64,000 nucleotides of DNA from Enterobacter hormaechei subsp. xiangfangensis (GCF_001729785.1 NZ_CP017183.1:3596001-3660000); one strand, 5' to 3'. Shown: positions 9,633 through 20,263, counted from the first letter of the stretch. The notes: a model not told the origin generated them from the letters alone. Translations and numbers: made by a program.

Positions 9633-10511
9633 TTATTTCATGCTGTTAGCGAGGGTGTCCACATTGTGGCGAAACGCCTTGACGTAGGTGTCCGCCACGC
9701 CGCCCTTCGCGGACAGCGCTTCCGGGTAAAGTTCACCGCCCGGCTGGGCGCCCGTGGCGGTCGCAATCTGCTTCACCAGGCGCGGGTCAAGCTGGTTTTC
9801 CATGAACCAGGTTTTCACGCCGTCAGCTTTAATCTGGTTGATGATCTCCGCTACCTGCGCCGCGCTGGCTTCACTCTCAGACGACAGCCCCTGCGGCGCC
9901 ATAAACATCACGCCGTAGGCGCGGCTGAAATAGCCGAAGGCGTCGTGGCTGGTCAGCACTTTGCGCTTCGCCTGTGGAATGTCGCTGAAACGCTTTTTAG
10001 CCCAACCGTCCAGCTGAGAGAGCTGCGCAATATAGGGTTTACCGGTAGCTTCAAGCGCCGCCGTATCTTCAGAATCGGCCTTCACCAGCCCTGAGAGAAT
10101 ATTTTGCGCATACAGCGCGCCGTTCGCCGCGCTGTTCCACGCGTGCGGATCGGTCACGGTTTTACCGTCCTCTTCCAGCGTGTGCGTTTTCACGCCGTCC
10201 GAAGCAACCACCAGCTGGCCTTTGAATCCGGAGGCTTTCACCAGACGGTCGAGCCAACCCTCCAGCCCCAGCCCATTGACCACCACCACGTCAGCTTTAC
10301 TCAGCGCCGCGCTGTCTTTGGGCGAGGGTTCGAAAGTATGGGGATCACCGTCTGGCCCCACCAGCGTCGTCACCTTCACACGATCGCCGCCAACCTGCTG
10401 CGTAATGTCTCCCAGGATGGAAAAGCTGGTCACCACATTAAGCGATTTCGCCATTACGTCGTGCGTCATCATGCCGAGCGCGAGCGCCACGGCTAACCCT
10501 GTACGTTTCAT
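9633..10511 (-). CDS. Zinc-type (TroA/ZnuA-like) ABC transporter substrate-binding protein
   Basis: The 292-residue protein has a signal peptide (MKRTGLAVALALGMMTHDVMA) and the metal-binding SBP fold of cluster A-I. The likely ligands are His58 (GDPHTFEPSP), His123 (TDPHAWNS), His189 (TSHDAFGYF) and an acidic residue near the C terminus, here Glu264 where I usually expect Asp. It lacks the His-rich loop of ZnuA. Family members capture Zn2+ or Mn2+ in the periplasm. The Zur-like operator of the operon favours zinc. It is the last gene of the operon. The locus is absent between pncC and mltB in E. coli K-12, so it is probably an acquired accessory importer. Confidence 0.85.
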   Translation of the reverse strand: MKRTGLAVALALGMMTHDVMAKSLNVVTSFSILGDITQQVGGDRVKVTTLVGPDGDPHTFEPSPKDSAALSKADVVVVNGLGLEGWLDRLVKASGFKGQLVVASDGVKTHTLEEDGKTVTDPHAWNSAANGALYAQNILSGLVKADSEDTAALEATGKPYIAQLSQLDGWAKKRFSDIPQAKRKVLTSHDAFGYFSRAYGVMFMAPQGLSSESEASAAQVAEIINQIKADGVKTWFMENQLDPRLVKQIATATGAQPGGELYPEALSAKGGVADTYVKAFRHNVDTLANSMK

Positions 10512-10525
10512 CGTTTCCCCTTGCG

Positions 10526-11386
10526 TTAAAAAAGCGCCCGCAGGCTATCCGCCAGCCTGCTGCGCGTGCCAAATAAAACTGAAATAAAGAACAATGCGCT
10601 GGCGGTCAGCACAATGGAGGGCCCGGCGGGCAGACTCACTGCCCAGGAAAGACTTAAGCCCAGCCACGCGCAAAAAATACCGCTGATACCCGCCATCAAA
10701 AGTAACCCTGGCAGTGTGCGCACCCAGCAGCGTGCCGCCACGGCGGGTAACATCATCAGCCCGACGGCCATCAACGTGCCGAGTACCTGAAAACCGGCCA
10801 CCAGGTTGAGAACCAGCAGCGCCAGAAACAGACCGTGTAACATCCCGGGCAGCCAGCGCGCGTTCACCTGCAACCACGCAGTATCGAACGCTTCACTGAC
10901 CAGCCCACGATAAAAAATCGCCAGCGTGAGGAGCGTGAACATGCAGACCCCCGTCACGAACAGGGCTGACACGCTATCCACGGCGAGAATGGAGCCAAAC
11001 AGAAGATGAAGCAGATCGACATTTGAACCGCGCAGCGACACCAGCGTGACGCCCAGCGCCAGGGAACCCAGGTAAAACCCCGCGAAGCTGGCATCTTCTT
11101 TAAGAGGTGTACGGCGGCTGACCAGCCCGGCCACCAGCGCAACGGCGATACCGGCAATAAACCCGCCGACAGTCATTGCCAGCAGCGACATTCCGCTGAG
11201 CAGATAGCCCACCGCGACACCCGGCAAAATGGCGTGAGAAAGGGCGTCCCCCATCAGGCTCATCCGACGCAGCTGAAGGAATACACCCAGCGCAGTGGTG
11301 CTGACGGAGAGCGCCAGGCAAACCACCAGCGCGCGCCGCATAAAGCCGTACTCAATAAACGGCTGGAAGAAGAGATGCCAGATCAT
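10526..11386 (-). CDS. Zinc-type ABC transporter permease (ABC-3 family)
   Basis: The 286-residue polytopic membrane protein has about eight hydrophobic segments and the conserved LMGDALSHAILPGVAVGYLL stretch near residue 50 typical of ZnuB/MntB permeases. It would form the inner-membrane channel used by the adjacent binding protein and ATPase. It overlaps the ATPase gene by 4 bases and precedes the binding-protein gene by 14 bases. Metal specificity is inferred only from the operon operator. Confidence 0.87.
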   Translation of the reverse strand: MIWHLFFQPFIEYGFMRRALVVCLALSVSTTALGVFLQLRRMSLMGDALSHAILPGVAVGYLLSGMSLLAMTVGGFIAGIAVALVAGLVSRRTPLKEDASFAGFYLGSLALGVTLVSLRGSNVDLLHLLFGSILAVDSVSALFVTGVCMFTLLTLAIFYRGLVSEAFDTAWLQVNARWLPGMLHGLFLALLVLNLVAGFQVLGTLMAVGLMMLPAVAARCWVRTLPGLLLMAGISGIFCAWLGLSLSWAVSLPAGPSIVLTASALFFISVLFGTRSRLADSLRALF

Positions 11387-12036
11387 GCCACCCTCACCCG
11401 CTCGGTTTTCCAGTGCGGCGTATCAGCGTCCAGCCGCAACGTTTGTGGGAAGTGGCGCGAGACGCGTTCGCTGTCGTGCAGTACCGCCAGCAGAGTCTGC
11501 CCCTGCATATACATCTCCAGCATCAGATCCATCAGCACGTTGCAGGTCGCTTCATCGACGCCAGTGAAGGGTTCGTCCAGCATCACCAGCGGTGCCTGCT
11601 GCACTAAAACGCGGGCAAACAGCATGCGCTGGAATTGCCCGCCGGAAAGTTCATCAATAGTGGAGAACGCCATGGACTCCAGCCCCACGCGCTCCAGCGC
11701 GCCGGCAATGCGCATGCGGGCATCCCGACGAAAACCGGCAAACAGAGAGATTGCTGGCCAGCAGCCCATGCTCACCACGTCCTGCACGGTCAGAGGAAAT
11801 TGCGCCTCCAGCGCGTGACGCTGCGCCAGCCAGCCCACCACCGGACGTCTCCCCTGCCAGCGAAACGTACCGCTGACGGGCGGAATAAAGCCAGCGAGCG
11901 TTTTCAGCAGCGTGGATTTGCCGCAGCCGTTGGCCCCGACGATGGCGGTCATGCTCCCGCGTTCAATCACGCCGGACAGCGCGCGCGTAACGGGCTGGCG
12001 ATCGTAACCCGCCACCAGGTCGTTCATCACGATCAT
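11383..12036 (-). CDS. Zinc-type ABC transporter ATP-binding protein
   Basis: This 217-residue ATPase has Walker A GANGCGKST (34-42), signature LSGGQFQRM near 129 and Walker B PLVMLDEP near 149. It energises the permease. Its start ATG (12036) overlaps the stop of the upstream 33-residue frame as ATGA, and no good ribosome binding site is visible in front of it, so translation is probably coupled to that small frame. An internal ATG at residue 4 is an alternative start. Confidence 0.87.
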   Translation of the reverse strand: MIVMNDLVAGYDRQPVTRALSGVIERGSMTAIVGANGCGKSTLLKTLAGFIPPVSGTFRWQGRRPVVGWLAQRHALEAQFPLTVQDVVSMGCWPAISLFAGFRRDARMRIAGALERVGLESMAFSTIDELSGGQFQRMLFARVLVQQAPLVMLDEPFTGVDEATCNVLMDLMLEMYMQGQTLLAVLHDSERVSRHFPQTLRLDADTPHWKTERVRVA

Positions 12037-12134
12037 GGCAACGCCACCGCCCAGCGCACGGCCAGGCCGAGAAACAGAATGAGCACCAGCGCCAGCAGCA
12101 GCCGAAGCGAGGATGAGAGAGAAAACAGGGACAT
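12033..12134 (-). CDS. Putative 33-residue membrane protein leading the zinc ABC operon
   Basis: The frame runs from ATG at 12134 to TGA at 12033, with a Ser-rich start (MSLFSLSSSLR) and then a single strongly hydrophobic helix of about 20 residues (residues 12-32). It begins right behind the Zur-like operator and fills the leader of the operon exactly, ending in an ATGA overlap with the ATPase gene. A weak GAGA ribosome binding site lies 7-8 bases upstream. I do not recognise a family. It may be a small transporter subunit, or mainly a coupling leader. Its being a real gene is an inference from position and composition. Confidence 0.5.
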   Translation of the reverse strand: MSLFSLSSSLRLLLALVLILFLGLAVRWAVALP

Positions 12135-12149
12135 GGATATCTCAATTCA

Positions 12150-12172
12150 ATAATGTTATAACATAACAATAA
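12150..12172. promoter_or_regulatory. Zur-like operator of the zinc ABC operon
   Basis: The core GTTATAACATAAC (12155-12167) matches 12 of 13 positions of the E. coli Zur core GTTATA-N-TATAAC and is nearly palindromic. It sits 21 bases upstream of the small frame that starts the operon. Zur represses zinc uptake genes when zinc is plentiful, so the operon should be switched on by zinc shortage. Confidence 0.7.
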
Positions 12173-12254
12173 TGAAAGGCGATTGAGATGTAAACGGCGG
12201 GAGTAAAATGGGAGTGTGGCGAAATGTTTCTGCGGGAAACAGGTGCGGGCGGGT

Positions 12255-12290
12255 GCCCTCACCCCAGCCCTCTCCCACAGGGAGAGGGAG
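12255..12290. repeat. Dispersed palindromic repeat, copy 1
   Basis: The element starts GCCCTCACCCCAGCCCTC and contains the inverted repeat CCCTCTCCC-aca-GGGAGAGGG. It lies 12 bases beyond the mltB stop. The same 36 bases recur at 31022-31057, and a variant is at 16357-16392. Confidence 0.9.
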
Positions 12291-12302
12291 GCATAAGGGG
12301 AC

Positions 12303-13403
12303 TTACTGGCTAAACGGTGACGCTGCTGGCACACGCGCCTGAGACACCGCCAGCCCCAGCTGCCACACCGCCATCGCATAGTGCGTGCTGTGGTTGTAGC
12401 GGGTAATGGTGTAGAAGTTCGGCAGCCCGAACCAGTACTGATAACCGGTTCCGACATCCAGGCGCAGCAGGCTCACCTGGTCAACATTGCCCAGCGGCTG
12501 AGACGGCGTTAAGCCTGCCGCAGCCAGCTGCGCCACGCTGTATTTGGTTTTAAATCCGTTTTCCAGACCAAACGCTTCGCCGTTCGCCTGTACCGCCACC
12601 TGGCCGCCCGGCGTCCAGCCATGCGCTTTGAAGTAGTTGGCCACGCTGCCAATAGCGTCTTCGGGATCCCACAGGTTGATGTGACCATCCCCGTTAAAAT
12701 CTACCGCGTACTGCTTATAGGAGGACGGCATAAACTGGCCGTAGCCCATCGCACCGGCGAACGACCCTTTCAGATCTAACGGATCGTCCTGTTCGTCTCG
12801 CGCCATCAGCAGGAAGGTTTCCAGCTCGGAAGAGAAATACTCCGCGCGACGCGGGTAGTTGAAGGAGAGCGTCGCCAGCGCATCGAGGATGCGGGTTTTA
12901 CCCATAATGCGTCCCCAGCGGGTCTCAACCCCAATAATACCGACGATGATCTCCGGCGGCACGCCATAGACCTGCCACGCGCGGTTCAGGGCGTCTTCAT
13001 ACTGATTCCAGAACACCACGCCATTTTGCACGTTGTCCGGGGTAATAAACTGTTTGCGATAACGCAGCCACGCCCCGTTTGGCCCGGTCGGCACCTGGGC
13101 CGTCGGCGCCTGCCTGTCCATCAGGCGCAGCACGTAGTCCAGACGCTTCGCCTGAGACAAAATGGCATGAAGCTGCTGGCGATCAAAACCGTGCTTGCTC
13201 ACCATTTTATCGATGAACTGTTCGGCCGCAGGGTTATTCGCGAAGTCGCCGCCCATCTGCATCATATTGTGCTGCGGCTCCAGCAGGAATCCTCCGGAAG
13301 GCGCGCCCGCCGTTGGCTGAACGGCTTCGGTCTTGGGTTTGCTACTACAGGCGGACAGGAGAATAAGCGCAGGCAACAGCGCTGCATAACGACGCTTGAA
13401 CAT
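12303..13403 (-). CDS. mltB: Membrane-bound lytic murein transglycosylase B
   Basis: The 366-residue lipoprotein starts MFKRRYAALLPALILLSACS with lipobox Cys19, so it is anchored to the outer membrane. It cleaves peptidoglycan glycan strands with formation of 1,6-anhydro-MurNAc. The catalytic glutamate is Glu160 in IIGVETRWGR, and the GAMGYGQFMPSSY motif and DFNGDGHINLWDP calcium-binding loop follow. An in-frame extension of 37 residues upstream is unlikely because the signal peptide begins here. It is divergent from the srl operon, as in E. coli. Confidence 0.96.
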   Translation of the reverse strand: MFKRRYAALLPALILLSACSSKPKTEAVQPTAGAPSGGFLLEPQHNMMQMGGDFANNPAAEQFIDKMVSKHGFDRQQLHAILSQAKRLDYVLRLMDRQAPTAQVPTGPNGAWLRYRKQFITPDNVQNGVVFWNQYEDALNRAWQVYGVPPEIIVGIIGVETRWGRIMGKTRILDALATLSFNYPRRAEYFSSELETFLLMARDEQDDPLDLKGSFAGAMGYGQFMPSSYKQYAVDFNGDGHINLWDPEDAIGSVANYFKAHGWTPGGQVAVQANGEAFGLENGFKTKYSVAQLAAAGLTPSQPLGNVDQVSLLRLDVGTGYQYWFGLPNFYTITRYNHSTHYAMAVWQLGLAVSQARVPAASPFSQ

Positions 13404-13563
13404 GTGGCATCCATTTAACGAGTTCGGTAAGAACCCAGTATGGTAAAGCATCCCCAACTCCTCAAGGAAGCGGTACGCACCTCCCCAACGCAAATCCGTG
13501 CCTTTTTCCACCAAAAATTATTCACCTCACCAATAAACTTTCAAAATAATACATTTTTCTTTC

Positions 13564-13583
13564 ATTGTGAGATCTAATTAACA
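13564..13583. promoter_or_regulatory. Possible CRP site of the srl operon
   Basis: ATTGTGAGATCTAATTAACA has one good CRP half (TGTGA) and a poor second half, about 70 bases upstream of srlA. Sorbitol genes in E. coli are under CRP control from this region. The assignment is weak. Confidence 0.35.
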
Positions 13584-13624
13584 CTTTAAAACCTTTCAAA
13601 GTGATTATTATTAGCCGCAGATAG

Positions 13625-15174
<1,550 letters not shown>

Positions 15175-15186
15175 GAGGTGCCTGCC

Positions 15187-15549
15187 ATGACTGTGATTTA
15201 CCAGACAACCATTACCCGCATCGGCCAGAGCGCGGCGGATGCGCTGAGCGACCAGATGCTGATCACCTTCCGCGAAGGCGCCCCGGCAGATATCGAAGAG
15301 TTTTGCTTTATCCACTGCCACGGCGAGCTGAACGGCGAGCTAAAGGCAGGGAGCCAGCTACAGCTGGGCGAGGCGCGCTATGCCGTGACCGCCGTCGGCG
15401 ACGTCGCCGAGCAAAACCTGCGCGAGCTGGGGCATATCACCCTACGTTTCGACGGCCAGCCGCAGGCGGAGTATCCCGGTACGGTTCACGTAGTGGGCCC
15501 GGTTCCGCAGGCTGTCACCCCAGGCTGCACGTTAAAATTTATTTCGTAA
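15187..15549 (+). CDS. srlB: Sorbitol-specific PTS enzyme IIA component
   Basis: The 120-residue cytosolic protein starts MTVIYQTTITRIGQ. The phosphorylated histidine is in FIHCHGEL (His43 or His45). I chose the ATG at 15187 over an in-frame GTG at 15178 because GAGGTG, which includes that GTG, forms the ribosome binding site, and because homology begins here. It receives phosphate from HPr and hands it to SrlE. Confidence 0.95.
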   Translation: MTVIYQTTITRIGQSAADALSDQMLITFREGAPADIEEFCFIHCHGELNGELKAGSQLQLGEARYAVTAVGDVAEQNLRELGHITLRFDGQPQAEYPGTVHVVGPVPQAVTPGCTLKFIS

Positions 15550-15563
15550 TAAAGGAGAGACAC

Positions 15564-16343
15564 ATGAGTCAGGTTGCCGTTGTCATTGGTGGGGGACAAA
15601 CCTTAGGCGAGTTCCTCTGCCATGGGCTTGCCGCAGAGGGCTACCGCGTGGCGGTCGTGGATATTCAGAGTGAGAAAGCCGCCCGCGTAGCGGACGCCAT
15701 CAACACCGAGTTTGGCGAAGGGATGGCGTACGGATTTGGTGCCGACGCCACCAGCGAGCAGAGCGTGATGGCGCTGGCCCGCGGCGTGGACGAGATATTT
15801 GGGCGTATCGACCTGCTGGTCTACAGCGCGGGGATTGCGAAAGCGGCGTTTATCAGCGATTTCGAGCTGGGGGATTTTGACCGCTCGTTGCAGGTGAATC
15901 TGGTGGGCTATTTCCTCTGCGCCCGCGAATTTTCCCGTCTGATGATCCGCGACGGTATTCAGGGTCGCATCATTCAGATCAACTCAAAATCGGGGAAAGT
16001 GGGCAGCAAGCACAACTCCGGCTACAGCGCGGCGAAGTTTGGCGGCGTCGGGCTGACGCAGTCTCTGGCGCTGGATCTGGCCGAATACGGCATTACCGTT
16101 CACGCGCTGATGCTGGGTAACCTGCTGAAATCCCCGATGTTCCAGTCCCTGCTGCCGCAGTACGCCGCCAAACTTGGCATCAAAGCTGAAGAAGTGGAAC
16201 AGTACTACATCGACAAAGTGCCGCTCAAGCGCGGGTGCGACTATCAGGACGTGCTGAACATGCTGCTGTTTTACGCCAGCCCGAAAGCCTCGTACTGCAC
16301 CGGACAGTCGATTAACGTCACCGGTGGGCAGGTGATGTTCTGA
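15564..16343 (+). CDS. srlD: Sorbitol-6-phosphate 2-dehydrogenase
   Basis: The 259-residue short-chain dehydrogenase begins MSQVAVVIGGGQTLGEFLCH with the nucleotide-binding glycine motif. It has the catalytic YSAAK near residue 153 and Ser in the preceding INSKSG segment. It oxidises sorbitol 6-phosphate to fructose 6-phosphate with NAD+. The reading frame is open upstream through srlE and srlB, but the ATG at 15564 has the ribosome binding site AAAGGAGAG and the family start. Confidence 0.97.
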   Translation: MSQVAVVIGGGQTLGEFLCHGLAAEGYRVAVVDIQSEKAARVADAINTEFGEGMAYGFGADATSEQSVMALARGVDEIFGRIDLLVYSAGIAKAAFISDFELGDFDRSLQVNLVGYFLCAREFSRLMIRDGIQGRIIQINSKSGKVGSKHNSGYSAAKFGGVGLTQSLALDLAEYGITVHALMLGNLLKSPMFQSLLPQYAAKLGIKAEEVEQYYIDKVPLKRGCDYQDVLNMLLFYASPKASYCTGQSINVTGGQVMF

Positions 16344-16356
16344 TCGAGCAGGGTGA

Positions 16357-16392
16357 TGCCCTCACCCTCTCCCTCTCCCACCGGGAGAGGGA
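16357..16392. repeat. Dispersed palindromic repeat, copy 2 (variant)
   Basis: A variant of the element at 12255 lies inside the srl operon between srlD and gutM, with the inverted repeat CCCTCTCCC-acc-GGGAGAGGG. It lies 14 bases after the srlD stop. It may dampen expression of the downstream regulatory genes or protect the srlAEBD mRNA. Confidence 0.85.
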
Positions 16393-16410
16393 ATATAACA
16401 AGGAGCCGAT

Positions 16411-16770
16411 ATGGTAACCGCACTCATCACCGTCGCCGCCCTCGCCTGGATCTGCCAGATGGCGTTTGGCGGCTGGCAGATCTACCAGTTTAACCGCGCC
16501 TTTGATGCGTTGTGTCAGAAGGGACGCGTCGGCGTCGGGCGTTCCGGGGGGCGCTTTAAGCCGCGGGTGGTGGTTGCCGTTGCGCTGGATGAACACAACC
16601 GGGTGAGCGATTCCCTCATCATGCGCGGCGTAACGGTGTTTGCCCGTCCGACCAAAATTCAGGCGATCAACGGCATTTCGCTGCATGAATTACAACCTGA
16701 TGTGATCTTCCCCCATGATTCACTCTGTCAGAATGCACTATCATTAGCGCTTAATCTGAAACATGGATAA
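16411..16770 (+). CDS. gutM: Sorbitol operon activator GutM
   Basis: The 119-residue protein matches E. coli SrlM/GutM in length and sequence, for example GRVGVGRSGGRFKPRVVVAV near residue 38. One hydrophobic N-terminal segment (ALITVAALAWICQMAFGGW) suggests membrane attachment. GutM is an activator of the operon by genetic evidence in E. coli; its mechanism is unclear. The ATG at 16411 follows an AAGGAG ribosome binding site. Confidence 0.93.
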   Translation: MVTALITVAALAWICQMAFGGWQIYQFNRAFDALCQKGRVGVGRSGGRFKPRVVVAVALDEHNRVSDSLIMRGVTVFARPTKIQAINGISLHELQPDVIFPHDSLCQNALSLALNLKHG

Positions 16771-16833
16771 TTTCGTTGTGAAAGTTATAAACTTGCGGAA
16801 TTATCATTTCGCAACGTAAGGAACGAAGCGCCT

Positions 16834-17607
16834 ATGAAACCACGTCAGCGGCAGGCGGCCATACTTGAGCATCTGCAAAAGCAGGGAAAGTGCTCGGTAG
16901 AGGATCTGGCCCACTACTTTGACACCACCGGCACGACAATACGCAAGGACCTGGTGTTGCTCGAAAACTCCGGCGCCGTCATTCGTACCTACGGCGGCGT
17001 GGTGCTCAATAAAGACGAAGCCGACCCGCCTATCGACCACAAAACGCTGATCAATACTCACCAGAAAGCGCTGATTGCCGAAGCCGCCGTCAAATTTATC
17101 CATGACGGCGATTCCATTATCCTCGACGCAGGCAGTACTGTCCTACAGATGATCCCGCTGCTCAGCCGCTTTAATAACATCACCGTGATGACCAACAGCC
17201 TGCACATCGTCAATGCCCTGTCAGAGTTCGATAGCGAGCAGACCATCCTGATGCCCGGTGGCACTTTCCGTAAAAAATCGGCGTCGTTTCACGGGCAGCT
17301 GGCGGAGAATGCCTTCGACCACTTCAGCTTCGATAAGCTGTTTATGGGCACCGACGGCATCGACCTCAACGCGGGCGTGACTACCTTCAACGAGGTGTTC
17401 AGCGTCAGCAAAGCGATGTGCAACGCCGCACGGGAAGTGATTTTGATGGCGGACTCGTCGAAGTTTGGCCGTAAAAGCCCCAACATTGTCTGTAGCCTTG
17501 AAAGCGTCGATAAGCTGATTACCGACGCAGGTATCGATCCGGCATTTAAAAAAGCGCTGGAAGCGAAGGGCATCGACGTGATCGTAACCGGAGAGAAAAA
17601 TGAGTGA
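16834..17607 (+). CDS. srlR: Sorbitol operon repressor, DeoR family
   Basis: The 257-residue protein has an N-terminal helix-turn-helix ([20 protein letters not shown], about residues 21-40) and a C-terminal sugar-phosphate sensing domain with the DAGST-type motif [12 protein letters not shown]. It represses the srl operon in the absence of sorbitol. It overlaps gutQ by 8 bases. Confidence 0.95.
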   Translation: MKPRQRQAAILEHLQKQGKCSVEDLAHYFDTTGTTIRKDLVLLENSGAVIRTYGGVVLNKDEADPPIDHKTLINTHQKALIAEAAVKFIHDGDSIILDAGSTVLQMIPLLSRFNNITVMTNSLHIVNALSEFDSEQTILMPGGTFRKKSASFHGQLAENAFDHFSFDKLFMGTDGIDLNAGVTTFNEVFSVSKAMCNAAREVILMADSSKFGRKSPNIVCSLESVDKLITDAGIDPAFKKALEAKGIDVIVTGEKNE

Positions 17608-18565
17608 TTTTCTGTTAAACGCAGGCCGTCAGACCCTGCTGCTGGAGCTACAGGAAGCCAGCCGCCTGCCGGAGCGTCTGGGTGAGGATTTTGTTCGTGC
17701 AGCCAACACCATTATCCACTGCGAGGGTAAGGTGATCGTGGCGGGTATCGGTAAATCCGGTCATATCGGCAAGAAGATTGCCGCGACGCTTGCCAGCACC
17801 GGCACCCCGGCGTTCTTTGTGCATCCTGCCGAAGCGCTGCACGGCGATCTGGGGATGATCGAAAGCCGCGACGTGATGCTGTTTATCTCCTACTCCGGTT
17901 CAGCCAAAGAGCTGGATCTCATCATCCCTCGCCTGCAAGAAAAATCGGTGGCCCTGTTAGCGATGACCGGCAAATCCCGATCGCCGCTGGCGCTGGCCGC
18001 GAAAGCAACGCTGGATATTTCCGTTGAGCGCGAAGCCTGTCCGATGCACCTGGCACCGACCTCCAGCACCGTCAACACCCTGATGATGGGCGACGCGCTG
18101 GCAATGGCGGTGATGCAGGCGCGCGGTTTTAATGAGGAAGATTTCGCCCGCTCCCATCCTGCGGGCGCGCTTGGGGCACGTCTGCTCAACAAGGTTCACC
18201 ACCTGATGCGCACCGACGATGCCATTCCTCAGGTCAAACTCGACACCAGCGTGATGGACGCCATGCTGGAGCTGAGCCGCACCGGGCTGGGGCTGGTTGC
18301 GGTATGCGACAATGACCGCCAGGTGAAGGGCGTCTTCACCGACGGCGACCTGCGCCGCTGGCTGGTGGGCGGCGGCAAGCTGGAGGCGCGGGTATCCGAA
18401 GCAATGACCCAGGGCGGACTGACGCTGAATGCCGACAGCCGCGCCATTGAAGCCAAAGAGGTGCTGATGAAGCGCAAAATCACCGCCGCGCCGGTGGTGG
18501 ACGAGCACGGCAGGCTGTGCGGCGCGATCAACCTGCAAGACTTCTACCAGGCGGGGATTATTTAA
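17600..18565 (+). CDS. gutQ: Arabinose 5-phosphate isomerase GutQ
   Basis: The 321-residue protein has a SIS domain ([20 protein letters not shown] near residue 48; ALHGDLGMI near 80) followed by two CBS domains from about residue 205. It interconverts ribulose 5-phosphate and arabinose 5-phosphate, the KDO precursor, in parallel with KdsD. It is the last gene of the operon. Its TAA stop lies in a TTAA shared with the convergent norR stop. Confidence 0.95.
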   Translation: MSDFLLNAGRQTLLLELQEASRLPERLGEDFVRAANTIIHCEGKVIVAGIGKSGHIGKKIAATLASTGTPAFFVHPAEALHGDLGMIESRDVMLFISYSGSAKELDLIIPRLQEKSVALLAMTGKSRSPLALAAKATLDISVEREACPMHLAPTSSTVNTLMMGDALAMAVMQARGFNEEDFARSHPAGALGARLLNKVHHLMRTDDAIPQVKLDTSVMDAMLELSRTGLGLVAVCDNDRQVKGVFTDGDLRRWLVGGGKLEARVSEAMTQGGLTLNADSRAIEAKEVLMKRKITAAPVVDEHGRLCGAINLQDFYQAGII

Positions 18566-20076
18566 CCCTTCAGCCCCAGACGTTTCGCCAGCCTGTGGAG
18601 GTTGGCGACGTCCATCTCCAGCGCCCGCGCGCACGCCGCCCAGCTGCGGTTATTCTGCTCCAGCGCGCGGGTGATCATCTGACGCTGGAACGCATTCGTC
18701 GCCTCGCGCAGGTTTTCGTTCACGCTCTCAGGTATCACCGGCTTCACGGACGGCGTCGTTTCCTCATGCAGCGCGAAATGGCGCGCATGAATTACCACTT
18801 CATCCCCCGAACGCGTAGCCCGCGCCAGCACCACCGCGCGGTGAATCGCATGTTCCAGTTCACGCACGTTACCTGGCCAGCCGTAGCTCAGCAGGTGCGT
18901 CCTCGCACCGGGGCTTAGCACCACGCGGGAAAGCCCCATTTTGAGCCGACACTGTTCGCAGAAAAAGCCCGCCAGCAGCACCACATCCTCGCCCCGCTCG
19001 CGCAGCGGCGGCACCGTGAGCGGGAACACGCTCAGACGGTGGAACAGATCGGCGCGGAAATTCCCCGCCAGCACCTCTTCGCGCAGATCGCGGTTCGTCG
19101 CCGCCAGCACGCGCACATCCACGCGTAAGCTGCGATCGTCTCCCACGCGTTGAATATCGCCATACTGCAACACCCGCAGCAGTTTGGCCTGGAGCGAAAG
19201 GGAGAGTTCGCCAATTTCATCGAGGAACAGCGTGCCGTTATCGGCCATTTCGAACTTGCCGCTGCGGTTGCTGATCGCCCCGGTAAAGGCCCCTTTGACG
19301 TGTCCGAACAGCTCACTTTCCGCCACGCTTTCCGGCAGCGCCGCGCAGTTGAGATAGACCAGCGGATTCACCGCACGGGGCGAGGCTTCGTGGATCGCTT
19401 TCGCCACCAGCTCTTTACCGGTGCCGGTCTCTCCGAAGATCAGCACGTTCAAATCAGACGCGGCGACAATCTCAATCTCTTTTTTGAGCTGCGCCATGCC
19501 TGGCGAAAGGCCGATCATTTCGGTGTGTGCCACCTGCTCAAACGCCGTCGGGCTACCCGGAAGAATATTCTGGCTCTCCAGCTGTTCTATCAGCAGGGCG
19601 TTGTTCAGCGCCCCGGCCGCCAGCGCAGCAATCAGCCGTAGCTCTTCGTCGCTGAAGGTATCGAACTGATCCGGCGACATGCCGTCGAGGGTTAACGCAC
19701 CAATCAGGTTCTGCCCGGCAAACAGCGGCAGGCCGATACAGGCGTGCACCTTCAGGCTCTCCTGCCCGGGGATCAGGCCGTCGTAAGGGTCGGGCAGATC
19801 GCTGTCCGCCGGGAAACGCACCACGTCACCCGCACGGGCGATGGTTTCCAGACGCGGGTGGCCCTCCAGGGTAAAGCGCCGCCCGAGTACGTCCTTCGCC
19901 AGACCGTCGATAGCCAGCGGAATAAACTGCCGCCCTTCGTAACGCAGCAGCGCCGAGGCATCGCAATCCAGCACGTGACGCAACGTGGAGATCAGCCGCT
20001 GAAAGCGGTCCTGATGACCAATACCGGTTTGCAGTTCTATGGCGATCTTCGCCAGCACATCTACGGAAAAGCTCAT
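18562..20076 (-). CDS. norR: Nitric oxide-responsive sigma-54 activator NorR
   Basis: The 504-residue regulator has the E. coli NorR length. An N-terminal GAF domain with a non-haem iron binds NO. A central AAA+ domain follows with Walker A GETGTGKE near residue 214 and the sigma-54 contact loop GAFTGA. The C-terminal helix-turn-helix is [20 protein letters not shown]. On NO binding it activates norVW. I chose the ATG at 20076 (MSFSVDV); a 10-residue upstream extension would run through a NorR site. Its stop overlaps gutQ. Confidence 0.97.
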   Translation of the reverse strand: MSFSVDVLAKIAIELQTGIGHQDRFQRLISTLRHVLDCDASALLRYEGRQFIPLAIDGLAKDVLGRRFTLEGHPRLETIARAGDVVRFPADSDLPDPYDGLIPGQESLKVHACIGLPLFAGQNLIGALTLDGMSPDQFDTFSDEELRLIAALAAGALNNALLIEQLESQNILPGSPTAFEQVAHTEMIGLSPGMAQLKKEIEIVAASDLNVLIFGETGTGKELVAKAIHEASPRAVNPLVYLNCAALPESVAESELFGHVKGAFTGAISNRSGKFEMADNGTLFLDEIGELSLSLQAKLLRVLQYGDIQRVGDDRSLRVDVRVLAATNRDLREEVLAGNFRADLFHRLSVFPLTVPPLRERGEDVVLLAGFFCEQCRLKMGLSRVVLSPGARTHLLSYGWPGNVRELEHAIHRAVVLARATRSGDEVVIHARHFALHEETTPSVKPVIPESVNENLREATNAFQRQMITRALEQNNRSWAACARALEMDVANLHRLAKRLGLKG

Positions 20077-20088
20077 CTCTGCCTCACT

Positions 20089-20144
20089 GTCATTTTGACA
20101 ATACATAGTGTCATATTGACAATTTTTAAGATAGTCAAAATGAC
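20089..20144. promoter_or_regulatory. Three NorR binding sites
   Basis: Three 11-base near-palindromes are present: GTCATTTTGAC (20089-20099), GTCATATTGAC (20110-20120) and GTCAAAATGAC (20134-20144). They keep the GTCA-N3-TGAC pattern; NorR of E. coli also needs three enhancer sites. The first is only 12 bases upstream of the norR start codon, so NorR binding can also block norR expression. Confidence 0.85.
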
Positions 20145-20198
20145 TACCTATTTGGGAGCATCAAAATATAAATCCATTATTTTCAATAATTTAAAAAG

Positions 20199-20215
20199 TT
20201 GGCACGCAACTTGAT
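20199..20215 (+). promoter_or_regulatory. Sigma-54 type promoter of norVW
   Basis: TTGGCACGCAACTTGAT has a perfect -24 half (TGGCACG) and TTGA instead of TTGC at -12, correctly spaced (GG-N10-GA). It lies 49 bases upstream of norV and 55 bases beyond the nearest NorR site. Confidence 0.75.
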
Positions 20216-20263
20216 ATATGACAGTCATCTTATTTGAAAACGCCGTATTAAGTTGAGGTTGCT

